From: Diplolepis rosae
Lineage: Eukaryota; Arthropoda; Insecta; Hymenoptera; Diplolepididae
Assembly (NCBI GenBank): GCA_030998225.1
Contig: JAPYXD010000700.1
Location: 2,232,001 to 2,296,000 of the forward strand
Direction: 5' to 3'
Length of the DNA stretch: 64,000 bases
Shown: piece after piece, positions 12,063-23,599 of the stretch
How the letters are laid out: each line of letters starts with the position of its first letter
Numbering within the stretch: the first letter of the stretch is position 1
Translations under genes and position numbers: made by a program
The notes under the pieces: generated by a model
What the model was told of the DNA's origin: nothing
The model's input: the letters and a program-made list of their open reading frames with translations, nothing else
Databases searched by the model: none

Positions 12063-12429
12063 TTAAGTAAGAAAAATAACAGATTTGGATGAAAATTAGT
12101 CCAGAAATACTTTTGACGTCGCTAATTTGAAATAATTTTAAGTTAATATATATTCTGTAAAAAAAGTACCGGGATTTGATAATTCAAAAAGCCCGCCTAA
12201 AGAGATTGTCAATAACCTTTTTGAAGCTAAGTTGGCACTATTGCCCTCTATACTGACGTGGAGTTCAGCGCGATCTGTCATTTAATTTGCTCACAGTGCT
12301 CGGGGAAGGATAACTTCTAATGGATGAGGTGTCCGCGTAAGTAACTTGCTTCGTATGCGTACCGCCATTGTTGTTTACAAGTATTTAACAATTAATTACG
12401 TGATTACGCGTTATCATAAATAAAAAATA

Positions 12430-13291
12430 TGAAATTCAGTGTGCTGTTCGTGGGATTACCACTAAAAGGGGTCGGGAGGAAAATGTGCCTATCCTTTGGT
12501 TTCCAAAGAGAGGAGATGCTCAATGTTCACCAGTGATTTCAATTTTATCAATATCTGAACGGTATTTCCATTTACGACAGTACTACCTTAAAAGGTAAAA
12601 GAAAGCAATTGTCAACAGAAGAATCCAACCAGTCACGATTTGTGACTAAAATGCGATGGGTACTTAAAGCTGTTCATGGTATGCTCAAACAAAAGTATCG
12701 TCTTCTGGACCATAAAATAGATAACAAATTGGTACCAAATATTGGGATCTATTTTAGTGGCATTATTTCTTAATAATGCTTACGGTCAAAGGCTGCAGTC
12801 CGACAAAAATACTTTTATATGAAATATTATAGAGCATGCATTCTCAAAAAAATATCGAGAGTACATTAGCTACTGAGGCAGAGGAGAAAGGATGGATACA
12901 TAGAAAAACTCCCTTCAAAACAGTCACAGTACATGAAATTCTGGATTTCCCAGAAATGAGTAAAAGAGATCTAACGATATTTTTCACTGGATCCTATCAG
13001 CTTTCTCAAGCTGTATCTTATTTATCGGAAATGTTAGATAAGGATGGTAAACTGACCCTTGAGTACGTAAAAGAAGAACTTAATGTACTTAAGTTCAAAG
13101 TACAATCCCGACACATTTCTCGAGCATCATATAGATGTTTTATAAGACAAAAAGCTAACAACTTCGGTGTTTCCGAAATAACACACTACGCATGCCAGTG
13201 TGCTAATGGCAGACGAACAGTTGGTTGCTGCTCGCCCATTGCTGCCATCGTGTATTACCTCTCTCAAGCTACAAAGTACTACGATTTGTGA
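12430..13291 (+). pseudogene. Degenerate THAP + DDE + SWIM-like transposase
   Basis: Three pieces in different frames. At about 12440-12520 a zinc-finger-like start (QCAVRG...PILWFPK) resembles a THAP N-terminus. At 12591-12772 comes KRKQLSTEESNQSRFVTKMRW...VHGMLKQK, resembling the end of a DDE_Tnp_4-like catalytic domain. At 12836-13291 is a 151-residue open frame with GSYQLSQAVSYL, QSRHI and CQCANGRRTVGCCSP, a SWIM-like C.C...C.H site whose His position is Pro. Frameshifts and two adjacent stops at about 12771 separate the pieces. THAP domains bind DNA and DDE domains cut and join DNA. Family assignment rests on remembered patterns. Confidence 0.55.
12519..12592 (+). repeat. 74 bp block shared with 21683-21756
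   Basis: Nearly identical sequence beginning AATGTTCACCAGTGATTTC occurs again in the same orientation at 21683. Here it lies between the THAP-like and DDE-like pieces, so the other copy may be a scrap of the same transposon family. Confidence 0.8.
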
Positions 13292-14306
13292 GAGGCGAGG
13301 GGACTCACTATAATAAAGCACCCTGGAGAAAGGAGTTTAAAATCGAACTGCAACCTCCTCGTGGTGAACTCTGGAAACTATTATTTGGATAGGCTAACTA
13401 CAGACGTTTAAGAAGGAAATATTACTTATGATGTATTTAATTACATCAGTTACATCAATTATAATGCTATCTTCATTTTAAATAACGTTTCTAACCATGA
13501 AAATATGAAATAGAATTGTGTTCCAAAGTATGTTATCGAGAGCAGTGCACCATAACGGTGCGCAGTGCTGCATTCGCGATTTTTGTTTTTTTCCACATTG
13601 CTCCACCCCTTGAAAAAATTCAACATAAATATTTCTTATGGAGGATATTGTAAGGAATGTTCACTTAAAATATGGATGTGGTCACTAGAAAATAACCTCA
13701 AAAAAAAAAAAAAAAATTTGTTTAGTTATAATTGTTTTCTAAATTATTATTTTTTGGAATAGCCTTATTAGTATCTACAACATATATTTTGTTCATCAAA
13801 ATCGGTCAAACCGTTTTCAAGAAAAACCACTTTTAAAATTTTTCATTCCCTCTCCATAACTCCCAAAAAAATGAATTCCTAGGGTTATTATGGGGACAAA
13901 TTTTACTTCACATGGATGCGAACCTATGACAGAAATTTCAAGCCAATACGTGCGGGGGCAAATTTTATATGCTTACACGGCTATGCCCTTTAGATAAAAA
14001 CTCGTTCATTGTAATTTCTTGGGATACTGATTTCATGATTCATGCATAGCGTTTCGTCAATACAAACTGCAGATGCTCTTTTATTATCAGCAAAATTTCC
14101 TTCCGAGTGTACTGTAACTCGGGAGAAGATTTTATTCGTACGATTAGAATAAATATTTAGTTTCCCTCTTTTCCATAATTGATTGTATACTATATATATT
14201 GATTGGCAGTACAGTACGAATTTAATTATTTAAATTGGAGGAAACAAATATCTAATAGGCAACTCGTTATATCGTTGAGTGAAGATAGGTATAGAGGAGA
14301 CATCGA
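13292..14306. other. Composite-transposon interior, no gene recognised
   Basis: AT-rich sequence downstream of the broken transposase. Short frames such as 13565-13762 have no motifs. Confidence 0.5.
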
Positions 14307-14559
14307 GGCCGATTGAATGTCCCAGCCCTTGAGGGGAAAGACGTCAGGGGTAGGTTAAGTTCCGGAACCATACACGGGGATCGACACTTTCGAAAGTTGC
14401 AAAAATCTCACGTGTAAGAAGTGAGTTGTAGGAGTAAGGCCCAAACTTGTGTATTCATGATGGGTCAGGTAGTCCTCGTCAATTTAACCCTAGCTTGTCG
14501 ACAGATTTTTACAAAATAGCTTTTTTACCTCTTTTCCTTCTACTTCGCTCTTTACTAGT

Positions 14560-14720
14560 CTTTTCCTAAGATCGGATATATATTTATAAGATATATATAA
14601 AATAATACATAAAAGAATATATATAAAATATTTTACATTATAAATTTTATAATATAATATATATATAAAATATTTTATATTATTAATTTTGTATTATAAT
14701 ATACAAAAGAATGTATATAA
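14560..14720. repeat. AT low-complexity tract
   Basis: Runs of TATA and AAAATATTTTA-type sequence with near-duplicate segments. Confidence 0.8.
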
Positions 14721-14937
14721 AAGAACCATGTATTGAAATTAACAATTTTTTTTTGAAATTTATTACATATTTATTGACAAATTGTTTTTAATATTCATAC
14801 AATATAATTTTCGTTTATGCAATACGGTTACATAGTTAATATTAATCTCTATAGGGATACAATAATAATTGCTTTCTTAAAGAAATTTACAATTCTCAGA
14901 GAAATTAAAATTAAAACAAAGTATTGCTCTTAATATA

Positions 14938-16895
14938 CAGGGCGTCTAAAAAGTCCCGGGACGGTTGGATATTTCCTGAGGTAAAATGTTTTTAAAAAAA
15001 GTGAAGGTCATTCCTGAAGTAAATTTCAACGAGGAATTCAATGGTGACCTTCATTTTGACCTTGAAGTTGCCCTTTATGGCTTTTTCAAGGTCAACTTTG
15101 TTTTTTTAAATGGAAACCCCCTTTTTTACATCTGCAATCGATAGAGCGAAAAATACTACGTTTAAGTACGTACCCAAGTAATAGGTTAATTGTAAAGTTC
15201 CAGGTCAGTTAAAGGTTATTTGAAATCAACAAAGTTTTCCAAGAGGTCAGTGTAATTCCTGAAGTAAATTTCAACGGGGAATTCATTGGTGAGCTCTGTA
15301 TTGATCTTGGTTACAGCGTTTTGAACATTGTAAAATCATATGTATAGAAAATTTTTCATTAAAAGTTCCAGGAGTTCTGGTGAGAGTTTTGTTCCTCCCC
15401 AAAGAGTTATATCGAAAAGTCCTATACCGTTTTTCGATACCTAAGTCAATACTTAAGGCGATACCATAAGTCCTATACCGTTTTTCTATCTCCATACGAA
15501 TTATACGAATCGAAACTAAATTTACGTACTACGAGTACATACTTACTATCTTTCGCTAAAAGATTATTATGGCGCTAGCTAAACTTTCGGAACGAGAGAG
15601 GGTATCTGTATTAATGATGCGTGGTTGGGGAGATCGAGTTCGATCTTATGATCAAGTTCGTTTGCTTTTTAATCGCACTTTTCGTAATGGAGAAGGCTTA
15701 AATCCTGTCTCAAAATCAAAAATTGAAAGAACTGTAAGGAGCTTTATGAATCATGGATCTATCAAGGACCTTCAGAGAACTGGTCGGCCAAAATCTGCAG
15801 GATCTGAGGAGATGCAGATGGACATAGCCCAAGCATTTGTTGAAAACCCACACCTTAGTTTACGTCGAGCTAGTGATGAGCGTGACGTTGCTCCTGAGAT
15901 AGTGCAAAATATTTTAAAAAGCATTAATTTCCATCCTTACAAAGTTCATCTGGTACAAGAGCTCAATGAAGACGATCCTGATCGTCGGGTTGAATTTTGT
16001 GAAATTATGATGGCCAGAATTGATAGAGATCCTCTTTTCTTGTACAATACAGTATTTTCAGACGAAGTTACTTTCACTTTAAAAGGTAAAATTAACAGAA
16101 AAAATTGTAGATATTGGTCCGACACAAATCCTGATTGGATGTTGGAGAGTCACACACAATATCCACAAAAGATTAATTTTTGGGCCGGTATCTTGAATGA
16201 TACATTGATAGGCCCTTTCTTTATCGGTGGTAATCTCAATGCCCGTGCATATGAAGAGCTTCTCAAAAACCAAATTGTACCAAGAATAAGGGAGATTACA
16301 GGCGATAATTTTCAAAATATTTGGTTCCAGCAGGACGGAGCAGTGGCTCATTACAGTAGGGAGGTTCGAGCTTATTTGGATACTCAGTTCCCTCATAGGT
16401 GGATTGGAAGAAGGGGTGAAATCGAGTGGCCTGCTAGATCTGAACTGACGCCTCTCGACTATTTTCTTTGGGGTTATTTAAAGAGCAAAGTATACTCAAG
16501 GCAACCCCAAAGCTTAATGAAGGTCAACTTCAAGGTCAAAATTAAGGTCACCATTGAATTCCCCGTTGAAATTTACTTCAGGAATTACACTGACCTCTTG
16601 GAAAACTTTGTTGATTTCAAATAACCTTTAACTGACCTGGAACTTTACAATTAACCTATTACTTGGGTACGTACTTAAACGTAGTATTTTTCGCTCTATC
16701 GATTGCAGATGTAAAAAAGGGGGTTTCCATTTAAAAAAACAAAGTTGACCTTGAAAAAGCCATAAAGGGCAACTTCAAGGTCAAAATGAAGGTCACCATT
16801 GAATTCCTCGTTGAAATTTACTTCAGGAATGACCTTCACTTTTTTGAAAAATATTTTACCTGAGGTAATATCCAACCGTCCCTGGGCTTTTTTTA
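14938..16895 (+). mobile_element. Mariner/Tc1-like element with about 345 bp terminal inverted repeats
   Basis: 14950-15290 is the reverse complement of about 16530-16885. The left edge, CAGGGCGTCT, follows a TA (14936-14937); the right edge has decayed. The arms are dense in AAGGTCA/TGACCTT motifs. The transposase frame 15569-16624 lies between them, its last about 35 codons inside the right arm. Such long arms are unusual for mariner/Tc1, which typically has about 30 bp. Confidence 0.8.
15569..16624 (+). CDS. Mariner/Tc1-superfamily transposase, C-terminus replaced by TIR sequence
   Basis: 351-residue uninterrupted frame. Residues about 1-110 form a helix-turn-helix region of the type annotated DUF4817 in insects (SERERVSVLMMRGWGDRVRSY). 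The RNase H-like catalytic core follows: FSDEVTF with the first Asp, the YWSD/NFWAGI segment, FQQDGAVAH with the second Asp, and ELTPLDYFLWGYLKSKVY with the third. Forty residues separate the last two Asp; family members I recall read SPDLTPLD, so one residue may be deleted here. From about residue 318 the frame reads through the terminal repeat, so the native C-terminus is lost. It would catalyse cut-and-paste transposition, but function is doubtful. Confidence 0.8.
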   Translation: MALAKLSERERVSVLMMRGWGDRVRSYDQVRLLFNRTFRNGEGLNPVSKSKIERTVRSFMNHGSIKDLQRTGRPKSAGSEEMQMDIAQAFVENPHLSLRRASDERDVAPEIVQNILKSINFHPYKVHLVQELNEDDPDRRVEFCEIMMARIDRDPLFLYNTVFSDEVTFTLKGKINRKNCRYWSDTNPDWMLESHTQYPQKINFWAGILNDTLIGPFFIGGNLNARAYEELLKNQIVPRIREITGDNFQNIWFQQDGAVAHYSREVRAYLDTQFPHRWIGRRGEIEWPARSELTPLDYFLWGYLKSKVYSRQPQSLMKVNFKVKIKVTIEFPVEIYFRNYTDLLENFVDFK

Positions 16896-17765
16896 ATTTA
16901 TTAGAGAATGTTAATGACCAGCTTCAGATCTGAAGTTATTTTATCGACTTTGACAGTAAGATAGGCGAAAGGGCTCTTTTATGACTACTTAACAGTTACT
17001 GCAAAGCAGCATTGTAATTATATAGAACCATCTCGACGATCATCTCTTTAGATTATGAATCTCAAATCCAAGTACCTGCAGGTGCAAAGTGTAGGCATTA
17101 TGAAAGGATTTTTACAAAGGATTAATAAAATCTTAACTTAGTTTTCAGAACTGACGAATTATGACATGAAAGGACATTATTATTTCCAAGAGTACATCAA
17201 TATTTTTCTTTGGATTTGAAAAAATTTGATTACAAACTAATTCCTGTTAATTATTTATCTTAATTTAATCAATTCAATGGAATTTAATCAATAGAATATA
17301 TTCAATAAAAAATAACTTACAGAATTTCCGTACTTAAATTATTTGAGTCTCCAGCAATTTTGAATTATGATTTAAAATGTAGAAGAGAAAGAGCGAAAAA
17401 GATGTGCTGTAAAATTCTGTTGACAAGCTAGGGTTGAATTGACGAGGACTACCTGACTTAACATGAATATAGCAGATTCGCCAACACAAGTTTGGGCCTT
17501 ACTCCTACAACTTACTTCTTATTCGTGGGATTTTTGCGACTTTCGAAAGTGTCAATCCCCGTGTTGGGTTCCGGAATTTAACCTACCCCTGACGTCTTTC
17601 TCCGCAAGGGCCAGGACTATTGATCATATCCAGAAATGTTTCAGACAAACGTTTCAGTGTCCAAGAAGGCCATCATACTCGACCGCCCTATTTCTTTATC
17701 GGTGGAGCCGCTGAAGCTACGTCAAGGTCAACTCCGTTTAAAAAAAAAATACTCTATCTACGAAA

Positions 17766-18391
17766 AAATTTTTCGGACAAAGGTTGACCAGAACCAAGGG
17801 GGACATTTGACTGTACCATCAATTTTGACCTTAAGGTTAATTTTCAAGGTCAAATGGAGGTAAGACCCTTTTCTTAAATGAGAACCCCTATTTTCGACTG
17901 CGGATTTGAAAAGAGCGGGAAATTTCACGTCAAAAATGATCTGTGAAAAAATGGTTTTTGTGACCTTGGAAAGGTAAAAAATTTAAGTCAAATGTCTGAA
18001 AAACGACCAGATGCCCTTTTTTTCTTGGTTTCTTGGGGTAAACAAACATTCAAGATGCTTCACAAAAGTCGATGAAATTTTAAGGTGCACATCACCTTGA
18101 CCATTATGACCTTCAGGTCAATTTTCAAGGTGACTTGAAGGTCAAGACGATTTTTATTAGATTGAACTCTGTACCCAGATAAATTTTTTTTGTAGACTTC
18201 AGGCTATGGATTGTTATCCCCCCCCTCCCCCGCCCAACACACCCAGACAGTAACAATCATTTCGGATAAGATGTAAAGACTGTGACTATATAGTTACAAA
18301 AGTGACAATCTTGACAATGTCACTTCTCTGTGACTAGTTACAAAAAAAAGACACTTTGTCCTTACTTTTAGCGTTACCCAAAAACAACGGC
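17766..18391. repeat. Dispersed repeat, copy B (direct copy at 1468-2104)
   Basis: Matches copy A over about 630 bp, with the C tract reduced and interrupted. A perfect TCAAGGTCA lies at 17844-17852 and another just upstream at 17722-17730. The similarity ends at the same internal point as in copy A. Confidence 0.85.
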
Positions 18392-19286
18392 GTGGACTTA
18401 GTAAGTTCTGTTTCCTTTGGGGTGCTTTCTTGTCGTTGTATATTCTATGGAAGTGATGTGCACATGTAGTAAATGTAGTAAAACATGATGCTAATGATGC
18501 CAGATATCTGCTAAAACTATGCTAATTAATGATTTAATCAAATTTGAAACCTTCCGTTAGAAGAAGAGACGCATTCAACTGAGCGAGCCCGGGTCTTTTG
18601 ATTGCCGCACAATGGTCCAATGTCCGGAAAGTTGGTAAAAACTCCAGAAATAACATTTTTTTCTGCTTAATTTTGAATATGGTATTCGATAAAGAAGTTA
18701 TTTCTGCACTCGCTGCCCAAAAAACAGGCAGATGTGGTACCTACTGAAAACCAGATCGTATATGAATGTTACAGTTGTTACATACTTTCGCGATGCGTGT
18801 TGTAGCGTCAAAATATACGCTCTGTTAAAAGTAATCTACAGTTTCATTTCAAGTGCTTATTTTTTCTATTTCCAAGAGGACGGTATTTTTGGGGGTTTGT
18901 ATGATTATTTTGTACTGCTATCCGTTTATTGATAATTGCATGTTACATGCAGACTCGTTGACAAAAATTCCTATTTGAACAAAATTTTTCGGAAAACATC
19001 TTGAAAGTTATGTTTTTGTGGGACTCTGCGTCGTTTCTAAGTTAGACATGAAGGTGAAAGTTATGGTTAGAACAATTTAAAAAACAGCTACTACTTTCTG
19101 TTATTCTCTTTTTAATCCATGTCTGTGCGGTCGCGCACACCTATACTTGTTAGCGCGATGTGAACGGGACGGTTGTGGCCATGCTCGTAACGGGCCCATT
19201 CAAGCGTTAATACGAAGCAAATCCCCTTTATCGCACTTTGCCCTCTTGAGACAACCAGCGCCGCGTAGAACTGTGCACATGAAAAA
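18392..19286. other. No gene recognised
   Basis: Interior sequence just inside the right arm of the 9.4 kb composite. Frames such as 18732-18932 and 19147-19329 show no domain. Confidence 0.5.
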
Positions 19287-19562
19287 ACTTACACGGACAC
19301 CTCATCCATTAGAAGTTGACCGTCCCTGAGCACTGTGGGCAAACTAAATGACAGATCGCGCTGAACTCCACGTCAGTATAGAGGGCAATAGTGCCAACTT
19401 AGCTTCAAAAAGGTTATTGACAATCTCTTTAGGCGGGCTTTTTGAATTATCAATTCCCGGTACTTTTTTTACAGAATATATATTAACTTAAAATTATTTC
19501 AAATTAGCGACGTCAAAAGTATTTCTGGACTAATTTTAATCCAAATCTGTTATTTTTCTTAC

Positions 19563-19566
19563 TTAA
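19563..19566. other. Empty TTAA site matching the foldback insertion
   Basis: In the right arm of the composite transposon the sequence runs straight through TTAA, where the left arm has the 1305 bp insertion. Confidence 0.9.
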
Positions 19567-19890
19567 GATGCGACCATTTTGGACCTGCCATTTTGAAAAT
19601 CGAAATTCCGACCTCAAATTTGAAATCAGTGACCAAAAGAACTATAGTATACTAAATTTCATCCGTTCTTTTAGCTTAGACTGAAGCAGGTCGTGGGAGC
19701 AATGCTGTGCAGCCAGGCCAGAGAACCTCTGGTGCGTGTGGAGTGGGGGCTCTGCGCGAAGGAAAAGAGAACCACGAAGAAATAACAAGGAGACCGAACT
19801 GCTATAGGTCAATTTCGACTAGCCTGGCAAAAATAACGGTACCTTTGTAACATCCCTACATTTCCCCTGGGTACCAGACGCTTAAATTTA

Positions 19891-20271
19891 GAATTTTGTA
19901 ATAGTTAATTTGTCATGGGGTCAGTTTTGTTGCGGATTTTTTTAAGTGATAGAACACATAAAAAATACAAAGGCCTGGTTCCTTCACACCTAGGAACTCG
20001 CTTACCCATAAGTCTTTCCGCATGTTTACTCTATCTTTTTCTAATATCAATAAGCAAAGAAAAAAAGAAAAAAAACAAAAAATACAATAATTATTAGGTT
20101 GCACGTCTTAGTTAATAAATATTTAAAGGTTACTATTAAGCTAATTGGCACTGAAGAGGGCCCCCATTTGTGGCCGAAACGTTTGCCTTTTGTATTTTTT
20201 ATGTGTTCTATCACTTAAAAAAATCCGCAACAAAACTGACCCCATGCCGAATTAACTATTACAAAATTTGT
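19891..20271. mobile_element. Small element with about 85 bp inverted arms
   Basis: 19891-19977 and 20184-20271 are reverse complements (both include a GGGGTCAGTTTTGTTGCGG core). The right half has CACTGAAGAGGGC...GGCCGAAACG, a motif style often seen near ends of Penelope-like elements. That link is inference. Confidence 0.65.
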
Positions 20272-20454
20272 ATTGTGGGTCAATAAAACAATGAATATGT
20301 ACGGAAACATGTCACGATATAAATTTAGAATGTTTATTTAGAGAAATATATGTAGAGTACAAAAAAAGTTATATCTGTGCGTGTGTGCGTGTGAATACAA
20401 AAATGGTTAGTGTGCCGGTGTCAGTGTGCGTAAGAATTGAATGTGTGTGTGTGT
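20272..20454. repeat. GT-rich simple sequence
   Basis: GTGTGCGTGTG and (GT)n tracts at about 20375-20457; otherwise AT-rich. Confidence 0.6.
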
Positions 20455-20930
20455 GTATAATAGTATATTACGTGCCTAGGCGCACAATAAGGGTTATTGC
20501 GTGACGAGCGACAATGCTCGCAGGAGATCGAGCAATCGAGATCACGCAATAACCCTAATTGTGTGCATTGGCGCGTATTCTATTTTATGTGACTTCGGTG
20601 CGTATACGAGTTTTTATGCGTACACTCGAATCTAATCTAGTATTGTAGTTGTTTGCGGCGCTAGTCATTACACTTGATATGTCACGAATAGTCCCGGCCA
20701 TTTTGATTTTATCGATCTTGTGTAGTAGTAATGGATTTTAATAGACGCATGCGCAGTTCAAATGTACAAAGCTTTGCCAGTAAGGTGCTAACGCTGTACG
20801 AAGAAGAAGAAGATTGTGTTCCGTTGCATGGCTATAGGCGCATGCGCAGTTCAATTTTTACATTTCATTCCTCTGTAGCGCAATATACTGCATTGCGCTA
20901 CTGTCAACTGTAGCGAAAAACGAGTTTGCG
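20455..20930. repeat. Dispersed repeat, inverted copy at 53850-54370
   Basis: Shared marks include CGACAATGCTCGCA, ATGGCCGGGACTA, GCATGCGCAGTTCA and AACGCTGTACGAAGAAGAAG. GCATGCGCAGTTCA is itself duplicated (about 20746 and 20842). It includes an imperfect inverted pair around 20488-20555 (AATAAGGGTTATTGCGTGA and its complement). No coding frame. Confidence 0.75.
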
Positions 20931-22440
20931 CGCCGGTGGAACATAAGAGTATTTGAGTGGGTACTGTTGTCGTTATTGTCGTCGCAATATTTCTAGAAAC
21001 AAAACAAGTGTTGTCACGTAAATGAACTGGCGATTAGCAATTTAACTACGTAGCCCGGTTCCCCTTGGGGGGCGTGTTAACCTTAGATTCTTATTCGTCA
21101 GTTTTTCCAGGGTCTAGTCATTGTGTTTAGGGATAAGCGCGCTCAGCGGTATCTGGGTGATTTAGAAAAATTTTTTCTCATTTAAAAGTTTCTTGATTCA
21201 ACAAAATATTAAGGTAGTAGTGTCGGTACGTAGCTAATCAAATGAGTACTTTTTCTCATTTGCTTCACGTAGAATCTAAATTTGTCAACGTCGCATAAAA
21301 AAGCGACTATACATGTGTGTATAGCAGATGACTTCTTACGATACGTGACTGGCACGCGCTTTCACTTATTCCGTGACGTTGCCACATCTATTTAATCGCC
21401 GCCGGTTACTGGAGAAAAATTATATTTTGGCTTACTCAATTGGATTTTGCTACGCTTACACGTATCCAATTGAGATGTCTTAACGTGCAAAATGATGCTT
21501 ATATTATCAACCAATGCACCAGACATTTTTATTGAAATCTGAAAGGTAGTTATGGCAGGATTTGTAGATGAACTCGGTTTCCCATAAGGTTAGGTGTTAA
21601 TCGTCTCAAAATGCAATTACTAATTACTCCCCTCCAGTGTACTCTAGGTCCTCAAAATTTAAACTAAGTCATTTCTGGCTTAATGTTCACCAGTGATTTC
21701 AATTTTATCGATATCTGAACGGTATTTCCATTTAGACAGTACTACCTTAAAGGAATTTAAATTCAAATTATTTAATTCTGAAACATAAACACGCTTTTCC
21801 TAAATAGAAAAGGAAATTGGTTACATTTTTTATCAGAACAGTTATTATACAAACTAGTACAAGGAGTTGTCAAAAATAATTTTTTTAGAAAATAAAAATT
21901 TTGATTGAATAAAGAAAATGTTAAAAATATCAGCTCAAAACTACGCGATTATCAGCAGCATTGATCGATTATTAGTGGTAATTATGATAAAAGAAGATAA
22001 TTTTCACAAGTATTTACGCTTAAATGTCAATATGATACTTTTCTTATATTCTTTTTTCTTTTCTAATTTATATTCTATTATTTTTCACAATGCAACAATA
22101 CGATATCGAATAAATGATAAGAATTGGTAAGAATATTGAACTTTGTATGTAATTTATGAAAATTAACAAAATAAAATGAAATATTCATAAACTTTTCTGA
22201 AATAATGAATTACGAAAAGGTTAATTGCAATTTTCATGGCAACTTACTGATCAAAGACTCATTTCATTCCTAGAACGATTCCTCACATCTTTATTCCATT
22301 AATTTTGATAAAAATTAACCCTATTCAAAGAATATGTTGAATAAAATAAGTGATAATTGTTCAATTTCTAAATCCCGAAATTGTGTTATTTTCATGAAAA
22401 GAGACAGTCGAAATTTTTTGTGGGTGAGAAAGGTACAGCT
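20931..22440. other. No gene recognised; contains the 74 bp block at 21683-21756
   Basis: Apart from the block shared with 12519-12592, nothing recognisable. The frame 21918-22130 is AT-rich and lacks motifs. Confidence 0.5.
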
Positions 22441-23160
22441 ATAATTAAAAGCCATTGGTCACGTCGGAGTTTTCCGCGATAATTCGTGGAATTGCAAAAT
22501 AAAACAATTTTTCTGTATTGAATTTCAGCGTCATTAGGGCCGCATTCCGCATTAATAGTAGAAACTCGCGTGACAGAGTCGAATTATGAATCTCCTATAT
22601 TACTGTATACAATAAAAAGGATAAAAATTAAATACGAAAGAAAAGAACTAAATATTGAAGGTGTAAAAAGTCGAAGAATAAAATGAAGTAACTTCCTATA
22701 AAAGTTACATATGTTTGGCTATAAATACGGTCAATAGTTGTGTAAAATGCGTTTAATTAAAAAAGTCCTTTTTTTGTTTATAATTTTAAAACTCATTTTT
22801 AGATTAAATTTTTCAAAACATAAATAATGCATATTCTTATATGGGTGCGAAATTGGGAAAACGTAAAAGAAGCAGTAAATCCTGTATTTTGCAATACGTA
22901 TGTAAAAGCGTTTGTTAATAACAAAATTGTTCATCGTATTGAGGTAAACGAATCAGAAATATAAAAGAATTAATTGAAGTTTTGAAAGCTGTTGAAAAAA
23001 TGGTTATTCAAAAAATGAATTGTATTATTCATAATGCATTTATTAGTTTTTGTTGTAAAGTTGGATAAGAATTCTGATGGAATGTAGTAGTTGATCGGAG
23101 AAGATTTTTTTGTTCGTTCAATAATCATGTGCTGAAATAAATTTGTTTACGTCTTATTGA
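22441..23160 (+). repeat. Dispersed repeat, related to 28893-29790
   Basis: Direct, diverged copy of the block at 28893. It shares GCCATTGGTCACGTCGG, CGTGACAGAGT, an intron-like tract and a decayed coding piece (KLGKRKRSSK; KRI..IKELIEVLKAVEKM). It lacks the segment encoding the middle of the other copy and has several stops. Confidence 0.7.
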
Positions 23161-23599
23161 ACTACCTGCTTTAAAGGCTTAACAATGTGAATAATGAACA
23201 ATATTTATAAGGATACTAATTAATGGTGCGTCAAGATATGTATATAGAATTGCGTTTGTAAACATATATAATTTTTCAAATGTATGGGAATCCTGAGTGA
23301 TTATACTTGGTTAGTAAATAATGGAAACACAAAAAAATGTTTTATATAAAATAAATCATGTATTTCAAAATGTCAATATGTCAACATAAATACATTTTTT
23401 TCTATCAAAGTATTCACAGAAAGTATTACGTAGTGATGTTAGTCTTATCTACCAAGGCAGAACTTTTCCTCTTCACTTCCTCCATAACGTTAGACTTTTC
23501 ACAATTTTCTTTCGAAGAAATTTATAAAATAGTTTGAGTTTCAAAATCTGCACATGCTTTAGCGAAATAATTTGCATCATTATTCACTTTTGAGAAATA
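23161..23599. other. No gene recognised
   Basis: AT-rich sequence, partly similar to 29930-30080 (both have a TATGGGAATC..GAGTGA segment). Confidence 0.4.

Larger units (their letters stand above)
14307..17625. mobile_element. Foldback pair of about 210 bp arms enclosing a mariner-like element
   Basis: 14307-14515 and 17409-17625 are reverse complements with scattered differences. Shared marks include GACGTCAGGGGTAGG, CTTTCGAAAG and GACGAGGACTACCTGA. They enclose an AT-rich tract and the mariner-like element at 14938-16895, which probably inserted between them. Confidence 0.75.
10440..19880. mobile_element. 9.4 kb composite DNA transposon with long terminal inverted repeats
   Basis: The right arm 19287-19880 (594 bp) is the reverse complement of 10440-10757 plus 12067-12342. 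The left arm is split by a later 1305 bp insertion. Outer edges read CGTCTGGCACCCAGGGG and CCCTGGGTACCAGACG. Remains of a THAP/DDE/SWIM-like transposase lie just inside the left arm (12430-13291), which makes it the probable encoding element. The interior also holds a foldback (14307-17625), a mariner-like element and a dispersed repeat, so most of the 9.4 kb is later insertion. No clear target duplication was found. Confidence 0.65.

Noticed and set aside
12836..13291. 151-residue frame as an intact host gene
   Set aside because: Upstream frames continue the same protein with frameshifts and stops, the SWIM-like His is replaced, and it lies inside transposon arms.
18732..18932. Hydrophobic 66-residue frame as a membrane protein
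   Set aside because: AT-rich, no start context, no homologue recognised, inside transposon interior.
20041..20110. Possible tRNA-like sequence near the small inverted element
   Set aside because: No B-box of the GGTTCGAATCC type and no cloverleaf could be drawn; I recognised no tRNA gene in the window.
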